Shown piece after piece: positions 1 through 6,006 of a stretch of 7,987 nucleotides of DNA. The notes below the pieces were generated by a model. The model did not search any database and was not told the origin of the DNA. It worked only from the letters and a program-made list of their open reading frames with translations. The number at the start of each line of letters is the position of its first letter. The first letter of the stretch is position 1. Source of the DNA: Candidatus Sulfotelmatobacter sp. (GTDB lineage: Bacteria > Acidobacteriota > Terriglobia > Terriglobales > Acidobacteriaceae). The stretch lies in NCBI GenBank assembly GCA_030044775.1, contig JASICF010000474.1:1-7987 (forward strand), written 5' to 3'. The position numbers and the translations under genes were made by a program.

Positions 1-1068
1 GGCATCGTTCTGATGGAGGGCACTTCACTGACCTATTTTACCGGCGTCCGCTGGTGGGGCGGCGAGCGGCTGTTCGCCCTGGTTCTGCCAGCGAAGGGCG
101 AGTCGTTTTATGTATGCCCGGCATTTGAAGAAGGCCGCGCTCGCGAACAACTAGCCAATGCTCCCGAAGGAGCACATCCCGATGTGCGGACCTGGCAGGA
201 AGATGAAAATCCTTACGCGCTTGTGGCGCAAGGGTTGAAAGACCGCAGCATATCAACCGGCAAAGTTGGTTTAGAAGAGACCATCCGCTTTGTATTTTCA
301 GATGGCATGGCCAAAGCTGCGCCGCAGACTACTTTCACAAGTGCAACCCCCGTGACCGCCGGCTGCCGGATGATTAAAAGCGCCCAGGAACTGGCCCTCA
401 TGCGACTGGCGTGCCAAATCACTTTCACTGCATATGAGGCTGTGTACCATGCTCTGCAGCCCGGTATGACTCAGCACCAGGTGGAGGATTTGATTTCGGC
501 TGCGTACGATCAATTAGGATTTCCCGGCGAAGCGAGTGTCCAGGTTGGAGAATACTCGTCTCTGCCGCATGGGTCCGCGACTCCGCAAGTGGTTCGCGAA
601 GGATCGATTGTGATGATCGATGATGGCTGCACCGTCGAAGGATATCAGTCCGATATCACCCGGAGTTTTGTGCTGGGCAAAGCGTCCGACAAGATGAAGA
701 AAGTCTTCGACATCGTCCATCGCGCCCAGGCGACTGCGGTGGCAACGGCGCGCCCGGGATTGGAATGCGGCTCGATCGACGCGGCAGCACGCAAGGTGAT
801 CACCGATGCCGGCTACGGTCCTGACTACAAATATTTCACTCACCGTTTGGGTCACGGCATAGGCATGGATGGTCACGAGTGGACTTATCTGGTGCGTGGC
901 AACACGACGAAGCTGGCGCCGAATATGACATTCAGCGACGAGCCGGGAGTTTACATTCCTGGAGAATTTGGCATTCGCCTCGAAGACGACATGCATATTA
1001 CCGAGAACGGAGCAGAATTATTGACGCCGCAGAGCCCGTCGCTCGAAGACCCATTCGGCAAGGCCTGA
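1..1068 (+). CDS. M24 family metallopeptidase (Xaa-Pro aminopeptidase/dipeptidase type), 5'-truncated
   Basis: This is the C-terminal 355 residues of a dinuclear-metal peptidase that removes or cleaves next to proline in peptides. The frame is open to the window edge, and the codons before the first ATG (position 13) already read as the conserved N-terminal-domain segment leading into LTYFTG, so the true start lies upstream. Numbering from that ATG, residues 1-120 are the end of the creatinase-like N-terminal domain and residues 125-340 are the pita-bread catalytic domain. All five metal ligands are visible: D203, D214 (in SDITR), H281 (in GHGIG), E310 (in DEPG) and E324 (in RLED). H186 (in PHG) and H288 (in DGHE) match the two catalytic histidines of aminopeptidase P in spacing. 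The gene therefore looks intact and active. It converges with the minus-strand gene at 1158-1772. The family is clear, but whether it is an aminopeptidase or a prolidase cannot be settled here. Confidence 0.93.
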   Translation, partial: GIVLMEGTSLTYFTGVRWWGGERLFALVLPAKGESFYVCPAFEEGRAREQLANAPEGAHPDVRTWQEDENPYALVAQGLKDRSISTGKVGLEETIRFVFSDGMAKAAPQTTFTSATPVTAGCRMIKSAQELALMRLACQITFTAYEAVYHALQPGMTQHQVEDLISAAYDQLGFPGEASVQVGEYSSLPHGSATPQVVREGSIVMIDDGCTVEGYQSDITRSFVLGKASDKMKKVFDIVHRAQATAVATARPGLECGSIDAAARKVITDAGYGPDYKYFTHRLGHGIGMDGHEWTYLVRGNTTKLAPNMTFSDEPGVYIPGEFGIRLEDDMHITENGAELLTPQSPSLEDPFGKA

Positions 1069-1090
1069 ATCACGGAGATGAAAGACGAAT

Positions 1091-1140
1091 AAAAATCTGC
1101 CGGCGCAGTGAGCGTGGGAGGGCTCAGTCCCGCTCACCGC
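1091..1140 (-). terminator. Hairpin between convergent genes, possible terminator of the minus-strand gene
   Basis: GTGAGCG at 1108-1114 pairs exactly with CGCTCAC at 1131-1137, and an inner GGA/TCC at 1117-1119 and 1128-1130 extends the stem. Read on the minus strand the hairpin is followed, after about ten bases, by five T (complement of A at 1091-1095). This spacer is longer than usual for a rho-independent terminator, so efficiency is doubtful. On the plus strand there is no T run after it. It sits in the 89-base gap between the convergent gene ends. Confidence 0.35.
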
Positions 1141-1187
1141 ACCGGCTCGGCTTGCCTTCAGGCAGAGACGCTGATGCCTGAGCCGGT
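1141..1187. repeat. Perfect 8-bp inverted repeat enclosing the stop codon of the 1158-1772 gene
   Basis: ACCGGCTC at 1141-1148 pairs perfectly with GAGCCGGT at 1180-1187. Nested inside is a small stem TGCC/GGCA (1153-1156 with 1161-1164) with a four-base loop that holds the minus-strand stop codon (1158-1160). It could protect the 3' end or help termination where the two genes converge. There is no adjoining T run, so it is listed as a repeat. Confidence 0.45.
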
Positions 1188-1772
1188 CGTCGAACAACCA
1201 GATGTGCCGGTAGCCGTAGAGGAAGCGCCCAAGAGATTCAGCACGATCTCTTCGTTGCTGTTGGAGCCCAGGTTGAACGTAACCTGTTGTGGGTTGGACC
1301 CCTGATTGCCTACGCTCAGCGAGAGCTGCTCTCCTCCGCCATTGGTCGCGTTGCTGACATTGATCGTGATTTGTTCGGGAGTGGCGCTGTTTCCGGCGCC
1401 GCTGAGGTTCAGCACGATTTCCGGCCCAACGCCGGAGCCGGCACCGCCACCCGATTCCGATTGGGATGCTCGTGAAGTGAACGTGCTCTTCAGTTCCTGG
1501 AAAGCCTGTTGAGCGCCCTGCAGGTTACCGCTTTGCAGCGCCTGCCCGACGGCGGTGAAGTCCTGCTCGCGCTGCTGGATTGCAAACGGTTCCCCGTTGG
1601 GAAATGGCCCGTTCTGCCCCAGCGCAGTAATGTTGTTGAACTCGCTCTGGGCCTCAGTCAAGTTGCCTGACTGGAGCGCCTGACCGAGCTGCTGCAGATC
1701 CGATTGCCGTGTCTGAAAATACTGTTGCAATTGTTGATTTAACGCACTGCTGGAAACTGCGGATGTCGACAT
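1158..1772 (-). CDS. Small repeat protein: two GQALQSGNL helical repeats plus a beta-strand ladder
   Basis: A 204-residue protein of unknown function with no signal peptide or membrane segment. Residues 1-20 are Ser/Gln-rich. Residues 22-48 and 68-94 are two copies of a 27-residue predicted helical hairpin, 14 of 27 identical, sharing the core GQALQSGNL and a following AQxxF. They are joined by a Gly/Pro-rich loop (51-64). After a Gly/Ser linker (about 105-116), residues 117-189 hold five short strands of alternating hydrophobic residues (around I119, I135, L150, V164 and I176), each followed by an Asn/Gly/Ser-rich turn. Proteins with the helical repeats are, to my recollection, common unnamed products in Acidobacteria. 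The start is well supported: GAGGAG lies six bases before the ATG at 1772. The single Cys (193) lies near the C-terminus. The gene stands alone, 240 bases downstream of the multicopper oxidase. The reading frame is secure, but the function is not known. Confidence 0.82.
   Translation of the reverse strand: MSTSAVSSSALNQQLQQYFQTRQSDLQQLGQALQSGNLTEAQSEFNNITALGQNGPFPNGEPFAIQQREQDFTAVGQALQSGNLQGAQQAFQELKSTFTSRASQSESGGGAGSGVGPEIVLNLSGAGNSATPEQITINVSNATNGGGEQLSLSVGNQGSNPQQVTFNLGSNSNEEIVLNLLGASSTATGTSGCSTTGSGISVSA
1206..1424 (-). repeat. Five beta-strand repeats in the 1158-1772 product
   Basis: The encoded segment (residues 117-189) has the pattern acidic or Gln residue(s), then alternating hydrophobics ending in N-L/V or S-V, then a small-residue turn. 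Strand starts are spaced 16, 15, 14 and 12 residues apart. The first and last strands share the identical core EIVLNL. The regularity suggests a beta-solenoid or stacked-sheet fold. Confidence 0.6.
1491..1709 (-). repeat. Two copies of a 27-residue helical repeat
   Basis: Copy one is encoded by 1629-1709 and copy two by 1491-1571, a period of 46 residues. GQALQSGNL is identical in both. The form (short helix, Ser-Gly-Asn turn, second helix with AQxxF) resembles a helix-turn-helix unit of TPR-like proteins, but the copies are too few and too short for a firm TPR call. Confidence 0.75.
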
Positions 1773-1778
1773 TGGTAT

Positions 1779-1784
1779 CTCCTC
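1779..1784 (-). promoter_or_regulatory. Shine-Dalgarno GAGGAG of the 1158-1772 gene
   Basis: GAGGAG on the minus strand, six bases before the ATG at 1772, fixes this start. Confidence 0.8.
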
Positions 1785-1868
1785 AGAAATCTGTGAACTG
1801 ACAAGGAACGACCATCAGCTCCTGCCATTCAAGGGCCATATCGGACTTAAGAAAAACAAACTTTAGCG

Positions 1869-1903
1869 AAAAACGGAGAATCCGCTCGCCGGCGGACGCA
1901 TTC
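1869..1903 (-). terminator. Candidate terminator downstream of the multicopper oxidase
   Basis: On the minus strand TCCGC/GCGGA (1892-1896 with 1881-1885) forms a stem with a six-base loop. A GAA/TTC pair can extend it across a bulge. Five T follow (complement of A at 1869-1873) after about seven bases. It lies about 110 bases past the oxidase stop codon, inside the 240-base gap before the repeat-protein gene. No convincing promoter was found in the rest of that gap. Confidence 0.35.
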
Positions 1904-2012
1904 AAGAATCAAGTTATTCACACAGAAGGATCAGGCTGACTTGGTGGCATTCGAAACGCGATTCATCGCTCGGCAGATTTGCCGTCAACGGATTCAGATC
2001 TTTTCTCACAGA

Positions 2013-3395
2013 TTAATCCGCATTAATTTCGAACTGCACCGGCGGCAGCGCAGGTACATCTGGGTGCTGTTTGTCGCGCCAGAAAATCCGGAAGCATTCT
2101 CCTGAGGTTTCCGCAGTCCACCTGCTTCCATCCGGGTATTGAATTGAGAGCGGGAAAAATACCAGGCCGAGAACTTTATTTGCAGCGTCCGCAGGAACTC
2201 CGGGCCTGTCAAGAACCTGTTCTTTCCCTGGCGAGATCGACCCGCGCCAAAGCCAGTCGGATTGGAAGGGCCGCTGCAAATCCTGCGGCGCGATAAAGAT
2301 TTCTGAGCCGATATCAATTTTCGCGATAGTCTTACTGCCTGTGTTTCTTATGGTCAGCGTCGATTTGTCCGGATGGTTCCAGAATTCGGCCCCAGAAAAC
2401 TCCACCGGGCATTTTTGTTCCTGTGGCTTGTAGATCGTGTATACCGCCATCATCCCGGCTTCCATGTGATCTTCGACATGACAATGGAACATCCATGACC
2501 CGGGATTGTCGGCAACCATATCCACCGTCTTCATGCTTCCGGGAAGCAGTTCAACCACATCGGTGTGCCGGTTTTCGTAAGCAACCGTCTCGCCGTGCCA
2601 GTGCGGCGTGTGCAGGTCAATCTCATTGCCCATGGCCAGCAGATACCATCGCACTTTCTGCCCCTGTTTCATGTACAGCCCGGGAAGATTGCCAAAGATA
2701 TATCCGTTGATCGCGTAGAACAGGCCTTCCGGCTTGCCGCCCATCTGATCGAAAATCTGAAAGTCAGCTACAAATTCGCGGTCAACATCTTTCGGCGACC
2801 CGTCCGCTCTGGCTTTGCCTTTTGCGGTCACGATAATCGGCCCGATCAATCCGGCATTGACTTCGATTCCGGAATCGACGTGCGAGTGATACCACCACAC
2901 AATTGAACTCGGCTGCCCCGGTCCGGGTCCACTCGCCGCGTTGGCAAACCAATGATAAGTGTATTTGCGTCCGGGCGCGACGCGGTCGCCCTTGCCGAAG
3001 GGGAGATAGAGCGAGCCTTCATTATCCTTGTCGTAGCGCAGTCCGTGCGGATGCATGCTATGCGGGAAGCGCCCACGATTCAGGAATTCGACAACGACCT
3101 CGTCACCCACCTCTGCGCGAATCACCGGCCCGAGTATTCCCAGCCAATCCGGCTGAGGTTTTTTCGTCGTGAAGGTGTCATCGGTGTACTCGACAAAGCG
3201 CGTTTTCGGCCATTGCAGTTTGAGCCACGGCTGCCGGATCGGCACAGCGTTCAACAGATCCATTCCGCTGGGTGCGTAGTTCCATGTAACGTCTTCAGCG
3301 GCGATGTAATAACGCCGGGTCGCGGCCAGACAGGCGGGGACAAGGAATAAGAGGAACAAGAAAAGAGAAAGCCCGGCGGAGCGCAGAATTCTCAC
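2013..3395 (-). CDS. Secreted two-domain multicopper oxidase, ceruloplasmin-like, with extra C-terminal domain
   Basis: A 460-residue exported copper oxidase that takes electrons from metals or phenols and reduces oxygen to water. The GTG at 3395 is chosen because a signal peptide follows at once (Arg-containing start, LFLFLLFL core, Ala-type cleavage near residue 24). From that GTG, domain 1 has HPH at 115-117 and HSH at 170-172, with Ser where a type 1 copper Cys would be. Domain 2 has HTPHWH at 262-267 and HCHxxxHxxxM with C305, H310 and M315. Together these give one type 1 copper in domain 2 plus the ligands of a trinuclear site, as in type B two-domain oxidases that work as trimers. Segments such as the EGSLY and GLIGPIIV regions and INGYIFGNLPGL are very like ceruloplasmin and hephaestin. 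Residues 330-460 form an additional beta-rich domain with two Cys and many Trp, not part of the oxidase core. Substrate (iron, manganese or phenolics) cannot be told. A terminator-like hairpin upstream separates it from the phosphoesterase gene. Confidence 0.9.
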   Translation of the reverse strand: MRILRSAGLSLFLFLLFLVPACLAATRRYYIAAEDVTWNYAPSGMDLLNAVPIRQPWLKLQWPKTRFVEYTDDTFTTKKPQPDWLGILGPVIRAEVGDEVVVEFLNRGRFPHSMHPHGLRYDKDNEGSLYLPFGKGDRVAPGRKYTYHWFANAASGPGPGQPSSIVWWYHSHVDSGIEVNAGLIGPIIVTAKGKARADGSPKDVDREFVADFQIFDQMGGKPEGLFYAINGYIFGNLPGLYMKQGQKVRWYLLAMGNEIDLHTPHWHGETVAYENRHTDVVELLPGSMKTVDMVADNPGSWMFHCHVEDHMEAGMMAVYTIYKPQEQKCPVEFSGAEFWNHPDKSTLTIRNTGSKTIAKIDIGSEIFIAPQDLQRPFQSDWLWRGSISPGKEQVLDRPGVPADAANKVLGLVFFPLSIQYPDGSRWTAETSGECFRIFWRDKQHPDVPALPPVQFEINAD

Positions 3396-3401
3396 AAGTT
3401 C

Positions 3402-3407
3402 ATTATC
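3402..3407 (-). promoter_or_regulatory. Promoter -10-like GATAAT six bases before the oxidase GTG
   Basis: On the minus strand GATAAT ends six bases before the GTG start, which would place transcription initiation at or next to the start codon. No clear Shine-Dalgarno is present (only TGGGA overlapping the same site), and the best -35 match at 17-base spacing is poor (ATTCAA). This suggests a leaderless transcript, or may be chance. Confidence 0.3.
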
Positions 3408-3436
3408 CCATCGGGGAAAAGATTTTGAATGTGAAA

Positions 3437-3466
3437 CCGGCCTCAAAGCGTTAGCTCCAAGGCCGG
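3437..3466 (-). terminator. Candidate rho-independent terminator of the phosphoesterase gene
   Basis: CCGGCCT at 3437-3443 pairs exactly with AGGCCGG at 3460-3466 (16-base loop). On the minus strand the stem is followed directly by TTTCA and a T/A-rich stretch. It lies about 55 bases after the phosphoesterase stop and 42 bases before the oxidase start, so it would separate the two genes. The T tract is short. Confidence 0.5.
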
Positions 3467-3480
3467 CGATGAAAGAGGCT

Positions 3481-3513
3481 GGGAGGTGAAATCCAGCGGC
3501 GATCCCGCCTCCC
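3481..3513. repeat. Inverted repeat just after the phosphoesterase stop codon
   Basis: GGGAGG at 3481-3486 pairs with CCTCCC at 3508-3513, with a smaller GCGG/CCGC stem nested inside. It starts eight bases past the stop at 3521 and could be a 3'-end stabiliser acting with the hairpin at 3437-3466. No T run follows it on the minus strand. Confidence 0.4.
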
Positions 3514-3520
3514 GTAGATC

Positions 3521-5869
3521 TCACGGAGTGGGCGCCGCCGTCGAGCAGGTACCGCCAGTGCTTTGCGCTGGCGGCGTCGGCGGCGTCAACCAAGCCGGGT
3601 TTGCGAAGTCGAAGAACTCATCCATCGTCGCAATTGGAGTAGTCGTGCTCCAATAGGCATCTCGCGCAGTCAGAGCAGGAATATTGAACCGTTCTTCCAC
3701 GAAGTTGAGCCACGCGGTAGTGTCTCTTACAGTGTGGGAGACGTAGTTTTCCTTCGCGAAGGGCGAAATCACGATCAGCGGCACACGATAACCAGTCATG
3801 CCGAAGCTACAGACTCCCGAAGTCTGATCTGCGCCCAGGCACGCGTCGCCCGTCGTCAGGTCAGTCGGATATGCGTAGCTATCGGGCACCGGAACGACCT
3901 GCGGCTGAACGTGGTCGTAGAAACCCCCCGGTTCGTCATAAGTAAAGATCATTGCCGAATCTTTCCAGCTTGGGCTGCTCATGAACGAATTGATGATGCC
4001 GGCAACGTACTGTGCGCCGTCTTGAATATTTTCCGGATATTCGTCAGAGTCCGATGGATGCTCATCAAGGCCCGCATCGGAAGCAGGTTCGATTAAAACG
4101 ACTTGGGGGAAGGTCTGGTCATTTTGCATATCGCTTGCTAGTTGCGACGTCGGCCTGATGTTTTGTAGCAGATCAGGGTTCTGCCCGGCGCTGGCCATGA
4201 TGGTGCTTTCGTAGGTGAACTCGTTTAAGTATGAGTAGCCTTGCAGCAGACACTCGGAGAGCGCGTCGCCAGTTTCGCTACCGCACGTTGTTCCGGTTGT
4301 ATCGACGTATATGGCCCAGGAAATCCCGGCTTCTTGTAAGGCCTCGACGAAAGGTTTCGCCGTGAGGGGGCTGGGCGCAGGCGAGGTGGAACTGAGCGGG
4401 TACACATGGCCCTGCGATGTGGCCGCGTAGATGTATGCACGATTTAACTGCGTGCGCGTCAGCACAGGTGCAAACCAACGATCCGAGGTCGCGAACTTGG
4501 TCGCCATGTAGTAGTAGTAGTTCAGATCGGCGTCGGTGAAGTATCCCATCGTGCGGTAGCCCATCACATCATTGACTGGATTGCCCCCGTTCTGGCTGAC
4601 AGGATACTGCCGCGCATCGTTGGCCCCTGCCTGAACGAAACCGTTGGAGAGCCAAGTGATGGTATTTGGAAACGAGAAGTCGTTATTCCAATCGACGTGA
4701 GCTTCATCCCAGAACGGACTTAACTCTTCAGTGCACACGGATTGCATGTGGAATGAGGGCACAGGTGTGCCATTGCCGTCCGCCTCGCAAGCGCTGGGAG
4801 GAGGATCGGCCGGATCGCAGCCTGGTTCGGTGGGAGCCGGACCCGGCGGAGGACTGATTCCGTCATTCTGATTGAATTGCGCCAGGCCATCGAACGACTG
4901 ATCGGCAATACCGTTGTTGGCCCAATACTGGCGAAGGTATCCGAAGTAGTGATCGAGCGACCGATTCTCCTGCGCGAAGAAAATGATGTGGTTCAGGCTC
5001 TGCAGGGTGCCGGGCAGGCCGAAGGAAGCAGTCACGGCCGTGGTTGCCGCGCTCAGCGTGACGCTGCAAGAGCCGGTGCCGGTGCATGCGCCTGTCCATC
5101 CGGAAAACAGGTCATTGGTGCTCGGAGATTCAGAGAGCGTAACCCCCGTACCGGGAGGGAAGGTTGCCGAGCAGCCCGTGGTCGAGCCGGAGGTGCAACT
5201 GATGCCTGCTGGAGAGCTCGTAACCGTGCCGGTCCCGTTTCCCGAGGTGGTGACGGTTAAAGCGTCCGGGCCGTTAAATGTTGCCGTAACATTCTCCGCC
5301 GCCGTGACGGTCAGGCTGCACGCCGTCGTTCCGGAACATGCGCCGCTCCAGCCGCCGAAATAGGAGTTCGTTCCCGGCGTCTCACTCAACGTGACCGCGG
5401 TGTTGTCCTGAAAAGTCGCCGAGCACGTAGTCGGGCAATTGATCCCCGCGGGCGTGCTGACCACGCTTCCGCTACCGTTGCCGGCGAAGGCGACGCTGAT
5501 TCCCTCGCCCGCAATGAAGGATGCGGTCACGGTCATTGCGGCGGTGATCGTCACCGTGCAACTCGCGCCGGAGCAAGCGCCGCTCCAACCGCCAAAAAAA
5601 TAATTGGTGCCAGGCTTCGCGGTGAGAGTGACTTTTGTGCCCTGATTGAAGCTGACCGAACATGTGCCCGGACAATTGATACCCGCCGGGCTGCTGGTGA
5701 TGGTTCCCTGCCCTGCGGGCGGAGCCGTCACGGTCAGCTTAAATGTCGGAGTTGGATTCGGACTTGTCGGACTAGTAGTCGGAACCGGGCGCAGTCCCTG
5801 GCAGCCGGTTATCGGCATCAGAGATAGCCCACACACCAACGAAATATATATATATCGGGACGACCGCAT
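3521..5869 (-). CDS. Lipoprotein phosphoesterase (phospholipase C/AcpA family) with three InlB-type beta repeats
   Basis: A 782-residue surface phosphoesterase, likely releasing phosphate or head groups from phosphate esters or phospholipids. The ATG at 5869 opens a lipoprotein signal peptide with lipobox ITGC (Cys 23), then a Pro/Thr-rich spacer (24-42). Residues 43-283 are three divergent InlB B-type repeats with GGWSGAC-like cores and four Cys each. The phosphoesterase domain runs from about 293 to 755. Motifs seen are QENRSLDHYFG (E301, N302), the TxxNR motif with T473 as probable nucleophile and N476/R477, EHP at 603-605, TYDEPGGFYDH (D645, E646, D652, H653) and RVP followed by ISPFA near 695-705. 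These are the metal-binding and catalytic positions of the family, so it should be active. A Pro/Cys-rich insertion lies near 336-379. The C-terminus ends in a Pro/Thr-rich tail. The frame stays open upstream to 6133, but that part overlaps the neighbouring gene and lacks export features. Phospholipase and acid phosphatase activities cannot be told apart. Confidence 0.9.
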   Translation of the reverse strand: MRSSRYIYISLVCGLSLMPITGCQGLRPVPTTSPTSPNPTPTFKLTVTAPPAGQGTITSSPAGINCPGTCSVSFNQGTKVTLTAKPGTNYFFGGWSGACSGASCTVTITAAMTVTASFIAGEGISVAFAGNGSGSVVSTPAGINCPTTCSATFQDNTAVTLSETPGTNSYFGGWSGACSGTTACSLTVTAAENVTATFNGPDALTVTTSGNGTGTVTSSPAGISCTSGSTTGCSATFPPGTGVTLSESPSTNDLFSGWTGACTGTGSCSVTLSAATTAVTASFGLPGTLQSLNHIIFFAQENRSLDHYFGYLRQYWANNGIADQSFDGLAQFNQNDGISPPPGPAPTEPGCDPADPPPSACEADGNGTPVPSFHMQSVCTEELSPFWDEAHVDWNNDFSFPNTITWLSNGFVQAGANDARQYPVSQNGGNPVNDVMGYRTMGYFTDADLNYYYYMATKFATSDRWFAPVLTRTQLNRAYIYAATSQGHVYPLSSTSPAPSPLTAKPFVEALQEAGISWAIYVDTTGTTCGSETGDALSECLLQGYSYLNEFTYESTIMASAGQNPDLLQNIRPTSQLASDMQNDQTFPQVVLIEPASDAGLDEHPSDSDEYPENIQDGAQYVAGIINSFMSSPSWKDSAMIFTYDEPGGFYDHVQPQVVPVPDSYAYPTDLTTGDACLGADQTSGVCSFGMTGYRVPLIVISPFAKENYVSHTVRDTTAWLNFVEERFNIPALTARDAYWSTTTPIATMDEFFDFANPAWLTPPTPPAQSTGGTCSTAAPTP
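5021..5743 (-). repeat. Three tandem InlB-type repeats in the phosphoesterase gene
   Basis: The copies are encoded at about 5516-5743, 5276-5509 and 5021-5266, each close to 76-82 residues. Each has SPAG- or TPAG-I-x-C, a second Cys 4-8 residues on, a GGW- or SGW-containing core ending in GAC, a fourth Cys, and a closing V-T-A-S/T-F strand. The spacing of Cys suggests two disulfides per copy outside the cytoplasm. Such repeats form stalk-like arrays in cell-surface proteins. Confidence 0.85.
5844..5855. repeat. (AT)6 dinucleotide run in the signal-peptide codons
   Basis: Six AT units encode the Tyr-Ile-Tyr-Ile part of the phosphoesterase signal peptide (codons 6-9). A change of one unit would shift the frame before the lipobox. 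Confidence 0.7.
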
Positions 5870-6006
5870 GGCGCACCATCCGACAGAAAATAAAGATCGC
5901 GACCTTGGATGAAGTTCCGCCGGATGGTGGTTGGTTCTCTTCCACCGACTGGAGCTACGGCAGCATATGTAGCAGCATCGGTGAAATCCTGTACTTCGCC
6001 CGAGAT

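Noticed and set aside
514..996. 160-codon minus-strand frame opposite the M24 peptidase
   Set aside because: It lies wholly antisense to a conserved catalytic domain, and its translation shows no recognisable domain.
1914..1922. TTATTCACA, a match to the DnaA box consensus
   Set aside because: A single isolated copy with no AT-rich unwinding region or origin-linked genes nearby. Expected by chance.
3396..3593. In-frame upstream extension of the oxidase to an ATG at 3593
   Set aside because: It would overlap the 3' end of the phosphoesterase gene, include the terminator-like hairpin at 3437-3466, and bury the signal peptide about 66 residues inside the protein.
3563..4096. 177-codon plus-strand frame opposite the phosphoesterase
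   Set aside because: It is antisense to the conserved catalytic region, and its Arg-rich translation matches nothing recognisable.
4507..4519. Run of GTA units (four TAC codons on the minus strand)
   Set aside because: It encodes a Tyr stretch in a conserved part of the phosphoesterase, and a unit change would not shift the frame. Not treated as a variable repeat.
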